A stretch of 20,475 nt of DNA from CALMFQ01 sp964495595. Lineage in GTDB: Bacteria > Pseudomonadota > Gammaproteobacteria > Burkholderiales > SCOH01. Made by a program: the position numbers and the translations under genes. The DNA is taken from contig CAZBWH010000056.1 of assembly GCA_964495595.1 (NCBI GenBank), positions 1 to 20,475 of the forward strand, given 5' to 3'. Shown piece after piece: positions 8,662-16,066 of the stretch. The notes under the pieces were generated by a model. The model worked only from the letters and a program-made list of their open reading frames with translations, did no database searches and was not told where the DNA came from. Within the stretch, counting starts at the first letter, position 1. The number at the start of each line of letters is the position of its first letter.

Positions 8662-9237
8662 CTAAAACAGCTCCAGATCGTTATCCGGCTGGCTTTTACG
8701 CGCTGCCAGCGCCTCTTCGGCGATTGCAATCGCATCCTTTACCGACATCCCCTTGAGGATGGCGTCAAACATCATCCGTTCTTCTTCCATGGTGTATTTG
8801 GACCGGATCAGGGTCTGCAGGGCTACCCATTCGGCCGGGTTGTACAGCCTGGACGGGTCGGCCACCAGCGCGGCCAGGGCATCTACCGAATCACACACAT
8901 GCTGCAGCCGCTGAGTCATCCGGTCGTAGAACTGAAACGCCACGATCGCGTTATCGGTACTTCTGGCAGCTTCGATCGAGTTGTCCAGAATGCTCTGCCC
9001 GGCGGGCGTCTCCAGGATTTCCGCCGGCAGCGACTGGGCGCTGTCGCGGATCGCGTTCAGTCTGAGGAACATGCTGGAAAACGATTCGGCCAAGGTGCTG
9101 ACTGAATCATGGCCTTCGCTCATCGAATGCTGAATCTGCCCGATGGCGACGCCCATCATCAGAATGGTTTCCCGAACCTGGCTCCAGTTGAGATCGGGTT
9201 GGTGTGCGGAACTTGCTCCGACGAGGTTGGCTGACAT
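8662..9237 (-). CDS. CheZ-like putative response-regulator phosphatase
   Basis: A 191-residue soluble, mostly helical protein with no signal peptide or membrane segment. The helix around 100-115 reads AFQFYDRMTQRLQHV. D105 and Q109 reproduce the D-x-x-x-Q spacing of the catalytic helix of CheZ (D143/Q147 in E. coli), which removes phosphate from CheY-P. The C terminus PDNDLELF is acidic-hydrophobic, as is the CheY-binding tail of CheZ. The N-terminal part (about 20-70) is a long amphipathic helix compatible with the CheZ four-helix bundle. No che or fli gene is nearby; the upstream neighbours on the same strand are a TatD nuclease and a PhnP-like enzyme, 67 bases away with a hairpin between. 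The phosphatase role is inferred from the motif only; a chemoreceptor-related helical protein is the main alternative. The ribosome site is weak. Confidence 0.6.
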   Translation of the reverse strand: MSANLVGASSAHQPDLNWSQVRETILMMGVAIGQIQHSMSEGHDSVSTLAESFSSMFLRLNAIRDSAQSLPAEILETPAGQSILDNSIEAARSTDNAIVAFQFYDRMTQRLQHVCDSVDALAALVADPSRLYNPAEWVALQTLIRSKYTMEEERMMFDAILKGMSVKDAIAIAEEALAARKSQPDNDLELF

Positions 9238-9274
9238 GGTGGCGGGTCTGCGTCCGTGTTGGTTGGTCGATCTT

Positions 9275-9294
9275 GATGCCGTGTACGCGGCATC
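9275..9294 (-). other. Hairpin between the PhnP-like and CheZ-like genes
   Basis: GATGCCG/CGGCATC is a perfect 7-bp stem with a 6-base loop, 10 bases after the stop of the PhnP-like gene. No T-run follows on either strand, so it is not a classical terminator. It may stabilise or split the message ahead of the CheZ-like gene. Confidence 0.4.
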
Positions 9295-9304
9295 CCTGCA
9301 GTCT

Positions 9305-10069
9305 TTATAGCAGGATTCTCAGCCCGTCATGTGCCGGTCGGATGTGTCGTGGCAGACGGTCGCACATGGCCTGATAGGCCAGCTCGTGCGTCATGTGGAT
9401 CAGCCAGGTTTGCTGGGCGCCAATCCGGTTGGCCTGTTCGGCTGCCTGATCAAAACTGAAATGTGTCGGGTGCGGAACCAGGCGCAAGCTGTCCAGCAGC
9501 AACACATCCAGTCCCTCCAGCAAGGCCATGCTGCTGGCTGGAATCTCCGAGACATCGGTGATGTAGGCGAAATTGCCGATCCGGTAGCCGAAAATCGGCC
9601 ATTTTCCGTGCCACACCGGAATAGGGGTGACGGTAACGCCGTGGATGCAAAAGGGCTGCTCAACCGGGTGAGCCTGTAATACCGGCTTGTCCCAGTGGTT
9701 GTTGGGTGGAAAAAAGGCATAGCTGAAGCGTTGCTGGATATCACCAAGGGTGAACGCATTGCCAAACAGCGGAATCGCCCCTCGCTGGTGAAAGCAATAG
9801 GCCCGCAGATCGTCGATGCCGTTCAGGTGATCCGCGTGCGGGTGGGTATACAGCACCGCATCGACACGATCGATCTGCTCCCGCAGGGCCTGCAGTCGCA
9901 GGTCTGGGCCGGTGTCGATCAACAGGGTCGATCCATTAACCCGCACCGCAACCGATGCTCGGGTGCGGCGATTGCGCGGGTCTGCCGACGTGCAGGTGCC
10001 GCAACCGCAGCCGATGACCGGCGTACCGGCACTCGAACCGCAGCCAAGCACAATCACTTCCAGCGTCAT
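9305..10069 (-). CDS. PhnP-like metallo-beta-lactamase-fold phosphodiesterase
   Basis: A 254-residue metallohydrolase of the MBL fold. The dinuclear metal motif is H76-P-H78-A-D80-H81 in YTHPHADHLNG, with later ligand candidates in PVWHGK, YITDVSE and IHMTHE. Near the N terminus C21, C23 and C26 (VIGCGCGTC) followed by SADPRNRRTRAS match the structural zinc site of PhnP. In E. coli PhnP I recall C21/C23/C26 plus a late histidine, and here an HxxH pair lies at 225/228. PhnP cleaves cyclic ribose phosphodiesters in phosphonate breakdown, but no phn genes are present. The open frame extends upstream, but the ATG at 10067-10069 overlaps the tatD-like stop as ATGA, which sets the start. Translational coupling to the nuclease suggests a nucleotide- or phosphodiester-related housekeeping role. 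The substrate is not known. Confidence 0.88.
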   Translation of the reverse strand: MTLEVIVLGCGSSAGTPVIGCGCGTCTSADPRNRRTRASVAVRVNGSTLLIDTGPDLRLQALREQIDRVDAVLYTHPHADHLNGIDDLRAYCFHQRGAIPLFGNAFTLGDIQQRFSYAFFPPNNHWDKPVLQAHPVEQPFCIHGVTVTPIPVWHGKWPIFGYRIGNFAYITDVSEIPASSMALLEGLDVLLLDSLRLVPHPTHFSFDQAAEQANRIGAQQTWLIHMTHELAYQAMCDRLPRHIRPAHDGLRILL

Positions 10070-10833
10070 GCGGCTACCTTGAACAGGCGGAAGAAATTGG
10101 CCGTGGTCGCCTGCGCAATGACGGACAATGATTCGCCACGCAGATCGGCGATATGCTCGGCCACGTGCCTGACCAGTGCCGGGTGGTTCAGCTTGCCCCG
10201 GAACGGCACCGGCGCCAGATAGGGCGCATCGGTTTCCACCAGCATCCGCTCCAGCGGCACCTGTTGAGCCACTTCTTTGATCTGGGTTGCATTCTTGAAG
10301 GTGACGATTCCGGAAAACGAAATGTAAAAGCCCAGCGCCAGTGCCGTCTGTGCCACATCCCACGTTTCCGTAAAGCAGTGCATCACCCCGCCGCAATCCT
10401 GCGCGTTTTCTTCCTGCAGGATCCGCAGCGTGTCTTCGGCGGCCGACCGGGTGTGAATGATCAGTGGTTTGCCGCATTCACGCGCTGCCCGGATATGGGT
10501 ACGAAAACGGTTGCGTTGCCACTCCAGATCACCCTGCAGCCGGTAATAATCCAGCCCGGTTTCGCCAATGGCGATCACTTTCGGATGCCGGGCCAGCTCA
10601 ACCAGCTGCCCCACGGAGGGCTCCGGCGTGTCTTCGTAATCCGGATGCACCCCCACCGAGGCATACAGATTGGGATAACGTTCGGCCATATCCAGTACCG
10701 ATGGCCACTCGGGCAGATTGACCGCCACGCACAAGGCATGGCTAACATGGTTCTGGCGCATCTGCGCCAGCAATAGCTCGGCCTGGTCGGCCAGCTCGGG
10801 AAAATTGATGTGGCAATGAGAGTCGATCAGCAT
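10066..10833 (-). CDS. TatD-family metal-dependent deoxyribonuclease (YcfH-like)
   Basis: A 255-residue TIM-barrel amidohydrolase-superfamily hydrolase. Metal-binding residues visible in order are H6 and H8 in DSHCHIN, E91 in GETGLDYY, H127 in IIHTRS, H152 in VMHCFTE and D202 in VETDAPYL. TatD enzymes are cytosolic 3'-5' DNA exonucleases implicated in DNA repair and processing. The start ATG 10831-10833 is chosen because family members begin M-L/F-x-D-S-H-C-H at once. A longer in-frame TTG start at 10867-10869 would add twelve unlike residues that run through a hairpin. The best match is to the YcfH branch, which in many relatives sits beside holB and pilZ; those genes are absent here. The PhnP-like gene follows with a 4-base ATGA overlap. 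A terminator-like hairpin lies in the leader. Confidence 0.93.
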   Translation of the reverse strand: MLIDSHCHINFPELADQAELLLAQMRQNHVSHALCVAVNLPEWPSVLDMAERYPNLYASVGVHPDYEDTPEPSVGQLVELARHPKVIAIGETGLDYYRLQGDLEWQRNRFRTHIRAARECGKPLIIHTRSAAEDTLRILQEENAQDCGGVMHCFTETWDVAQTALALGFYISFSGIVTFKNATQIKEVAQQVPLERMLVETDAPYLAPVPFRGKLNHPALVRHVAEHIADLRGESLSVIAQATTANFFRLFKVAA

Positions 10834-10850
10834 GGGGTGAATCAGACAAC

Positions 10851-10873
10851 AAAAAAGCCTGCCCGGCAAGCCC
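10851..10873 (-). promoter_or_regulatory. Terminator-like hairpin in the leader of the tatD-like operon
   Basis: On the minus strand a short GC stem (GCTTG/CAGGC, including one G-T pair) with a CCGGG loop is followed directly by TTTTTT. It ends 18 bases before the tatD-like start codon. The nearest upstream gene, the AarF/UbiB-like one, is divergent, so there is no gene for it to terminate. It may be an attenuator or a chance structure. Confidence 0.35.
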
Positions 10874-10936
10874 CGTGCAGAGCGGTGCCCAAGGCCGCCC
10901 TACGCCAGCCAAGCATGGCCGGGTGATGTATAGTCC

Positions 10937-12643
10937 ATGAGGACCTACAGCAAACTGTCGCCGATGTTAAGAGAAACCTTCAGTGCCATCCGTGATTTTC
11001 CGCGACTGCGCGAGATCAGCGCCATCATGATCAGGCACGGGCTGGGCGACATGATCCAGCGGTTGCAGATTCCGCGCATGCTCGAAAAAGCCGGGCAATT
11101 CCTGCATATCCCGCTCGACAGCGGGAAAGAACACATGCCCTTGCCCGAGCGGGTAAGACAGGCACTGGAGGAACTCGGCCCTACCTTCATCAAGCTCGGA
11201 CAAGTGCTCGCCACCCGGGTCGATGTTTTCCCCCCCGAATGGATCGCGGAATTCGAACGGCTGCAAAACGATGTGCCCCCGGTACCATTTGCCGATCTGG
11301 AGCCCGAGCTGGCCGCCACGCTCGGGCAATCGCCGAGGGTCATCTTTCGCGATCTGGACGAAACCCCTATCGGCTCCGCGTCGATAGCCCAGGTGCATCG
11401 GGCCTGGCTACCCACCGGCGAGCCCGTCGTGCTCAAAATCCGTCGCCCCGGCATTACTGCCAAGATCGAGGCCGATTTGCGCATCCTGGCCCATATCGCC
11501 AGCCTGATCGAACTGGAATTTCCAGAATCGCGCCGATACCAGCCAGGCAGCATCGTTGACCAGTTCGGCCGCTCGCTGATGCGCGAGCTTGATCTCGCCG
11601 TCGAAGCCCGGGCCGTCGAACGGTTCGCCCGTAATTTTGTCGCACACCCCTCAATCGTCATTCCCCGGATTTACTGGCAATGGACCTGCCCGATCATGAA
11701 TGTCCAAGGCTACGTCAACGGCATACCGGGCAACGATCTGGCTGCTGTCGATGCCGCCGGGCTTGACCGCACCAGGCTGGCTGCCGATGGTGCCGATGCC
11801 GTGCTGAAGATGATCCTGATCGACGGCTACTTTCACGCTGATCCGCATCCGGGTAACGTGTTCTATTTGCGAGACGGCCGGATTGCCTTTATCGATTTCG
11901 GCATGGTCGGCCGGCTGCCCCATTATCGGCGCGACGAGATTGTCGATTTGCTCGCAGCGCTGGCCCGGCGCGACGAACGCAGCATTCTCGATGTCCTGAT
12001 CGAATGGACCGGCGACGCTGCCGTCAACGAAAACCGCCTGTCGGCCGACATTGCCGATTTCATCTTCAACTACGAACACCTCAGCCTGCAGGATATCCAC
12101 ATTGGCCAACTGCTCAACGACGTGATCGCCATCATGCGCGAGCACTCGATTGCGCTGCCACCCGATCTTACCCTGCTGTTCAAGGCACTGATTACGCTTG
12201 AAGGACTGGGCCGGCAACTCGACCCACAGTTCCAGATGATCGAGCACATCACGCCTTTCGTGCGCAAGGTGATTCTGGACCGTTACGAGCCATCCAACCT
12301 GCTGCGCCGCGGCCAGCACGATCTGCAGGACGCCGCCGGCATGTTGTTTGGCGTACCCCGCGACATCGCCCGGCTGGTCAAGGAAATGCGCCGAGGCAAG
12401 GTGCGCATCGACCTCGACCTGAAGCGGCTGGATCATTTCGGAGGCCAGATCAACCGCAGCGTCAGCCGGCTGACCCTGGGTATCGTCACCGGCTGCCTGA
12501 TTATCGGCTCCGCCATCGTCATGACCCTCCCTTACGGCCCCCGGCTGTTCGGCATGCCTGTGCTTGGCCTGTTTGGCTTTCTGCTCGCCTTCGTCAATAG
12601 CATCTGGGTGATCCTGTCGATCTGGCGCTCGGGCAAGGCATGA
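10937..12643 (+). CDS. AarF/ABC1/UbiB-family atypical kinase-like protein
   Basis: A 568-residue member of the UbiB family, which supports ubiquinone synthesis and transport at the inner membrane and has ATPase activity. Seen: the family's KxGQ motif (K86-L-G-Q89 in GPTFIKLGQVLATR); the alanine/serine loop PIGSASIAQVH; the lysine strand VVLKIRRPGI; the catalytic-type segment FHADPHPGNVFY and metal-binding IDFGMVG; and two C-terminal membrane helices at about 515-535 and 540-562. The first 60 residues (RETFSAIRDFPRLREISAIM) differ from E. coli UbiB, so this may be a paralogue; the true ubiB normally sits with ubiE/ubiJ. Start at 10937 is uncertain: the second ATG at 10964 (MLRETFSAIRDF) fits relatives as well or better, and neither has a clear ribosome site. 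Divergent from the tatD-like gene. Confidence 0.9.
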   Translation: MRTYSKLSPMLRETFSAIRDFPRLREISAIMIRHGLGDMIQRLQIPRMLEKAGQFLHIPLDSGKEHMPLPERVRQALEELGPTFIKLGQVLATRVDVFPPEWIAEFERLQNDVPPVPFADLEPELAATLGQSPRVIFRDLDETPIGSASIAQVHRAWLPTGEPVVLKIRRPGITAKIEADLRILAHIASLIELEFPESRRYQPGSIVDQFGRSLMRELDLAVEARAVERFARNFVAHPSIVIPRIYWQWTCPIMNVQGYVNGIPGNDLAAVDAAGLDRTRLAADGADAVLKMILIDGYFHADPHPGNVFYLRDGRIAFIDFGMVGRLPHYRRDEIVDLLAALARRDERSILDVLIEWTGDAAVNENRLSADIADFIFNYEHLSLQDIHIGQLLNDVIAIMREHSIALPPDLTLLFKALITLEGLGRQLDPQFQMIEHITPFVRKVILDRYEPSNLLRRGQHDLQDAAGMLFGVPRDIARLVKEMRRGKVRIDLDLKRLDHFGGQINRSVSRLTLGIVTGCLIIGSAIVMTLPYGPRLFGMPVLGLFGFLLAFVNSIWVILSIWRSGKA

Positions 12644-12733
12644 GCCGCTTGTCTGACGATCATCAACGGCGGTCGCAGGCCGATAGACCTGGCGCCAGCA
12701 TCATGGTTAAGTGTATCCAACAACAGAAACGGT

Positions 12734-12738
12734 AGGAG
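12734..12738 (+). promoter_or_regulatory. Ribosome binding site deciding the GTG start of pilE
   Basis: AGGAG at 12734-12738 is 7 bases before GTG 12746-12748. It supports a non-ATG start that gives the correct short leader before the prepilin cleavage site. The 102 bases between the UbiB-like gene and pilE show no convincing sigma-70 or sigma-54 promoter by eye. Confidence 0.7.
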
Positions 12739-12745
12739 AAACAGA

Positions 12746-13192
12746 GTGAAAACCACACATAGCGTACGGGGCTTTACGCTGATCGAGCTGATGATCGTCG
12801 TGGCGATCATGGGTATTCTGGCCGCCATTGCTGTTCCCGCGTATTCGGATTACGTCATGCGTGGCAAGCTCACCGAGGCCACCACTGCCTTGAGCAATCT
12901 GCGCGTCCAGCTGGAGCAGTACTATCAGGACAACCGCAATTACGGATCGACCGCCGCAAGCTGCGGATTGACAATGCCAACCCAGACCTATTTCACCTAC
13001 ACCTGTAAATGGGGTTCAACCTCAACCAACCAGTCCTATGTGCTGACAGCTACGGGCAAGGCCAGCGGTGGAACCAGCGGATTTACCTACACAGTGGATG
13101 AATCGAATACCCAATCCACCACCGCGTTGCCGACCGGCTGGGGCTCGGTTCCGGCTGCTTGCTGGATTACCAGAAAGGGCGGGTCATGTTGA
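12746..13192 (+). CDS. pilE: Type IV pilin, PilE class
   Basis: A 148-residue prepilin. The leader is short and basic (8 residues plus G9), cut between G9 and F10 in RGFTLIELMIVVAIMGILAA, with the required glutamate at mature position 5 (E14). The hydrophobic helix continues to AVPAYSDYVMRGKLTEA, and YYQDNRNYG follows as in class IVa pilins. Four cysteines in the C-terminal half (SCGL, YTCKWG, AACW and GGSC at the end) could form the pilin disulphides. It starts with GTG behind a good AGGAG. It is the first gene of the tip operon and overlaps fimU by 7 bases. In Pseudomonas the PilE minor pilin is at the end of the cluster, while here it is first. I infer a minor pilin from context, but this size and sequence could also serve as a structural subunit. 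Confidence 0.9.
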   Translation: MKTTHSVRGFTLIELMIVVAIMGILAAIAVPAYSDYVMRGKLTEATTALSNLRVQLEQYYQDNRNYGSTAASCGLTMPTQTYFTYTCKWGSTSTNQSYVLTATGKASGGTSGFTYTVDESNTQSTTALPTGWGSVPAACWITRKGGSC

Positions 13193-13785
13193 GCGTCCGT
13201 AACCTGCGGCATTCGGCGGGCATGAGCCTGATCGAACTGGTCGTAACCTTGGCCATTATCGGCATTGTTTTCTCGCTTGGCTTGCCCAGCTATCAGGTGT
13301 GGATCCAGAACACCAAGATTCGCACTGCGGCCGAGTCGATCCTTAACGGGATGCAACTCGCACGTGCGGAGGCCGTACGTCGCAACACCAACGTCGGTTT
13401 TTACCTGGTGTCTGCGCTGGATGCCTCCTGTGCCGACGATGCCACCAGCAGTAACTGGCTGGTCAGCATTCAGGATCCTGTGGGTTTGTGTAACGTTGCA
13501 CCTTCCGACTCCACCGCGCCACAGATCATCCAGAAGCGCTCGCAGCAAGAGGGCACCTCCAATGTCGTTACCGTGACGACCTTGCCGGCAGGCATGTCTT
13601 CGGTCAACTTCACTCCACTGGGGCGCACCACCAATACTACCAATGACCTGACTCAGGTCGATATCGCTGCCACTGATCCGCTCACCGGTAGCCGGGCACT
13701 GCGGGTCTTGATCGGGGCGGGTGGGGCCATCAAGATGTGCGACCCCCTGTTGCCTTCCTCTGGCGCCGACCCTCGGAGGTGCTGA
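13186..13785 (+). CDS. fimU: Minor pilin FimU/GspH-type
   Basis: A 199-residue prepilin of the GspH/FimT/FimU group, a component of the tip-priming complex. Cleavage is expected between G12 and M13 in AGMSLIELVVTLAIIGIVFS, with glutamate 5 present (E17). The family mark is the segment after the helix, ILNGMQLARAEAVRRNTNVGF, followed by a beta-rich domain and an IKMCDP ending. The start ATG 13186 has AAGGGCGGG just upstream and overlaps the pilE stop by 7 bases; an earlier in-frame start at 13159 lies well inside pilE and would lengthen the leader. The pilV gene follows after 2 bases. Confidence 0.9.
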   Translation: MLSVRNLRHSAGMSLIELVVTLAIIGIVFSLGLPSYQVWIQNTKIRTAAESILNGMQLARAEAVRRNTNVGFYLVSALDASCADDATSSNWLVSIQDPVGLCNVAPSDSTAPQIIQKRSQQEGTSNVVTVTTLPAGMSSVNFTPLGRTTNTTNDLTQVDIAATDPLTGSRALRVLIGAGGAIKMCDPLLPSSGADPRRC

Positions 13786-13787
13786 AC

Positions 13788-14243
13788 ATGAACTCGACCT
13801 TTTATTCTGCCCGTTTCTCCCCGCAGCGCAGCGATCAGCAAGGCGTGATGCTGCTGGAAGCCTTGCTGGCCATCCTGATTTTCTCGATCGGTGTGCTTGC
13901 CGTGGTTGGCATGCAGGCGGCGGCAGTCAAATCGGTGGCTGATGCCAAATATCGTGCCGACGCCGCATTCCTGGCCAACCAGGTGATTGGCGAAATGTGG
14001 ATCAACCGATCCAATCTGGCATCCTACAGCTACAGCGGCGGGACGCCTCCGTCGGTATTGTCGCGTTGGGTGTCCAAGGTATCTGCCACCTTGCCCGGCG
14101 TGAGTACTACGGCGAACAGCCCGACCATTGCCATCGGCGCCAGCAATGCCGTCACGATCACCATTCGTTGGCAGCCACCCAAGCCGGCCAGTCATGTGGT
14201 CAGTAATACCCACAGATTTGTTGTGGTTACCAGCATCAATTGA
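13788..14243 (+). CDS. pilV: Minor pilin PilV
   Basis: A 151-residue prepilin. The 19-residue leader ends at G19, then VMLLEALLAILIFSIGVLAVVG, with glutamate 5 present (E24). The GVMLLEALLAILIFSIGVL pattern and the downstream LANQVIGEMWINRSNL are typical of PilV, which recruits PilX/PilY1 into the priming complex. Start at ATG 13788 behind GGAGG (13775-13779). The frame is open upstream to 13737, but that would overlap fimU by 49 bases and give an overlong leader. The pilW gene starts 19 bases after the stop. Confidence 0.9.
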   Translation: MNSTFYSARFSPQRSDQQGVMLLEALLAILIFSIGVLAVVGMQAAAVKSVADAKYRADAAFLANQVIGEMWINRSNLASYSYSGGTPPSVLSRWVSKVSATLPGVSTTANSPTIAIGASNAVTITIRWQPPKPASHVVSNTHRFVVVTSIN

Positions 14244-14262
14244 TTCAAGGACGGGGTCTGTC

Positions 14263-15399
14263 ATGAATAGAAGGCGTCATTTCCCACATGCCAGCGGTTT
14301 CAGTCTGGTAGAAGTGCTGGTGGCCCTGGTCATCGGCTCGCTGGCCATGGTGGTCGTGCTACAGGTGTTCTGGCTGTCTGAAGGCACCAAGCGTACATCG
14401 ACCAGCGGCAGCGATGCCCAGCAAGGTGGATCGATGGGCTTGTATCTGCTTGAGCGCGATCTGCGTCAGGCCGGATATGGCATGAATGCCGTTCCAGCCT
14501 TGGGATGTACTGTGGTCGGATATGATAAAGGACCGCCGGTACGCGATCCGATTCCCGCCTTTGTATTTGCCCCCGTCGTGATCACCCAGGGCGCCACAAA
14601 TGCGCCGGATACCATTTCGATCTCATACGGTAGCGATGCCAACTTTTCACCGGTGGCTGTGCTGACCCAGGCCAATGGTGGTAACAATGCCAATTACCAG
14701 GTGACATCCAATTTTGGTTTTACCATTAATGATTTGATCATCGTCACCGAGGTCGGTAATCCGCAATGCACCCTGGCCCAGGTAAATGAGATTCCGCCAG
14801 CAGGGGGTAATCCGCAGGTAATCCACAATACCGGGGTAAATAGTCCGCGGTACAACAAGGCCAGTGGCATGGGGGTCAATCATGGCATCGGTTCGCGAAT
14901 CTACAATCTGGGCAAATTGCCTGTGGTCAACATCTATTCGGTGACCACGCCCTCGGCAACGGTTCCGGATGGCCGGTTGAATGTCCAGAACACCATTATC
15001 GACGCAAACGCCACTCCGATCGTTGACGGAGTCGTCAACCTGCAGGCCGAATATGGCATGGATGACGGCGTTAATAATGCAACCATTACCCAGGCTGTTT
15101 ACGCAGCCGATGATGGCATTGTCGACAATTGGACCACGACCACGCCGGCCACCCCGGCAGCGTGGGCTCAGGTACTCGCGGTGCGGTTGGCCGTTGTTGC
15201 CCGCAGCGGATTGCGGGAAAAGCCTGACAAGGCCACCGGTCAGTGCAACATCACCGCCAGCCAGCCCACCTGGGCAGGATCGACCACATCGCCCATTGTT
15301 CTAGGCAATGACTCGGACGGAGTATCGTGGAAGTGTTATCGCTATCGCGTTTACGAAACCACCGTGCCGTTGCGCAACATGATCTGGAGGCCATCGTGA
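14263..15399 (+). CDS. pilW: Minor pilin PilW
   Basis: A 378-residue prepilin, large for a minor pilin but normal for PilW. The leader MNRRRHFPHASG is cut before F13 in GFSLVEVLVALVIGSLAMVV, with glutamate 5 present (E17). After the helix, LYLLERDLRQAGYGMNAVPALGC matches the PilW domain, whose cysteine often pairs late in the protein (here candidates are CNIT and WKCYRY). The start ATG 14263 has AAGGACGGGG upstream. The stop overlaps the pilX GTG start by 4 bases (GTGA). The central part is rich in Asn, Thr and Val and is less GC-rich than the ends. Confidence 0.9.
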   Translation: MNRRRHFPHASGFSLVEVLVALVIGSLAMVVVLQVFWLSEGTKRTSTSGSDAQQGGSMGLYLLERDLRQAGYGMNAVPALGCTVVGYDKGPPVRDPIPAFVFAPVVITQGATNAPDTISISYGSDANFSPVAVLTQANGGNNANYQVTSNFGFTINDLIIVTEVGNPQCTLAQVNEIPPAGGNPQVIHNTGVNSPRYNKASGMGVNHGIGSRIYNLGKLPVVNIYSVTTPSATVPDGRLNVQNTIIDANATPIVDGVVNLQAEYGMDDGVNNATITQAVYAADDGIVDNWTTTTPATPAAWAQVLAVRLAVVARSGLREKPDKATGQCNITASQPTWAGSTTSPIVLGNDSDGVSWKCYRYRVYETTVPLRNMIWRPS

Positions 15400-16010
15400 G
15401 CCCTAATACAAAACGTAACTCGGCTGGCCTGGTTAGCCGCCCTCCGTTGCGCCGCAGCCAGTCGGGTGTGGTGCTGTTTATCGCGCTGATCGTGCTGGTG
15501 GCCATGACCCTGGCCGGCATCGGCCTGGTGCGCTCAGTGTCTACGGGTAATCTGATCGCCGGCAATCTGGCATTCAAGCAGTCGGCGGTCAATGCAGGCG
15601 AACTGGCTATCGAGAGTGCCATGCAGTGGTTGGCTGCCAACACCAGCGGTACCGTGCTCAATGCCGACAACACGGCCCGTGGCTATTCGTCGGCCATGGG
15701 CGTGGTCAGTGACTGGACCGATGCCAGCGTGTGGCAATACGCTTTCCCGGCCAGCCCGACCGAAGACGCCGCTGGCAACAAGGTGCAAACCGTTATCCAT
15801 CGCATGTGTACCAATACCGGCGCCTACAACGCGACGGGCAACCAGTGTGCGCTGCAGGCCAGCACCACCGCCGGTACCGGCACCAGTAAAGCGGTGGGGT
15901 CGTATGTTTACAACACCAAGCCAATGGCCTACTACCGTGTCACCACCCGAATTCAGGGGCCTCGCAATACCACCAGCTATATCCAGGCAATGTTGATGCT
16001 ACCGCTGTAG
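15396..16010 (+). CDS. pilX: Minor pilin PilX (no glutamate at +5)
   Basis: A 204-residue pilin-like protein. GTG 15396 is chosen as start because GGAGG lies 5 bases upstream, it overlaps the pilW stop as GTGA, and the upstream in-frame codons belong to pilW. The leader ends at G24, followed by VVLFIALIVLVAMTLAGIGL. Mature position 5 is Ile29, not Glu. As I remember, this absence is a feature of PilX/GspK-type tip pilins, which need not dock to another subunit below them in the usual way. The N-terminal section ends with NLIAGNLAFKQSAVNAGELAIE, the PilX_N pattern. Cysteines in HRMCTNT and NQCAL probably pair. The pilY1 gene begins 56 bases downstream. Confidence 0.88.
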   Translation: MSPNTKRNSAGLVSRPPLRRSQSGVVLFIALIVLVAMTLAGIGLVRSVSTGNLIAGNLAFKQSAVNAGELAIESAMQWLAANTSGTVLNADNTARGYSSAMGVVSDWTDASVWQYAFPASPTEDAAGNKVQTVIHRMCTNTGAYNATGNQCALQASTTAGTGTSKAVGSYVYNTKPMAYYRVTTRIQGPRNTTSYIQAMLMLPL

Positions 16011-16066
16011 TGCTGATCGTGTCATCGGAGCATTTGTTCAGAAAGCGCTGTACCCGGGAGATCGCC

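Noticed and set aside
10070..10477. N-terminal extension of the PhnP-like frame
   Set aside because: The added 136 residues are the out-of-frame reading of the tatD-like gene; the ATGA junction at 10066-10069 gives the natural start.
12644..12745. Sigma-54 or sigma-70 promoter before pilE
   Set aside because: TGGCGC near 12691 lacks the matching TTGC-type -12 element, and the best sigma-70 pair (TAGACC, 17 bases, TTAAGT) matches only 4/6 and 3/6. Not strong enough to annotate.
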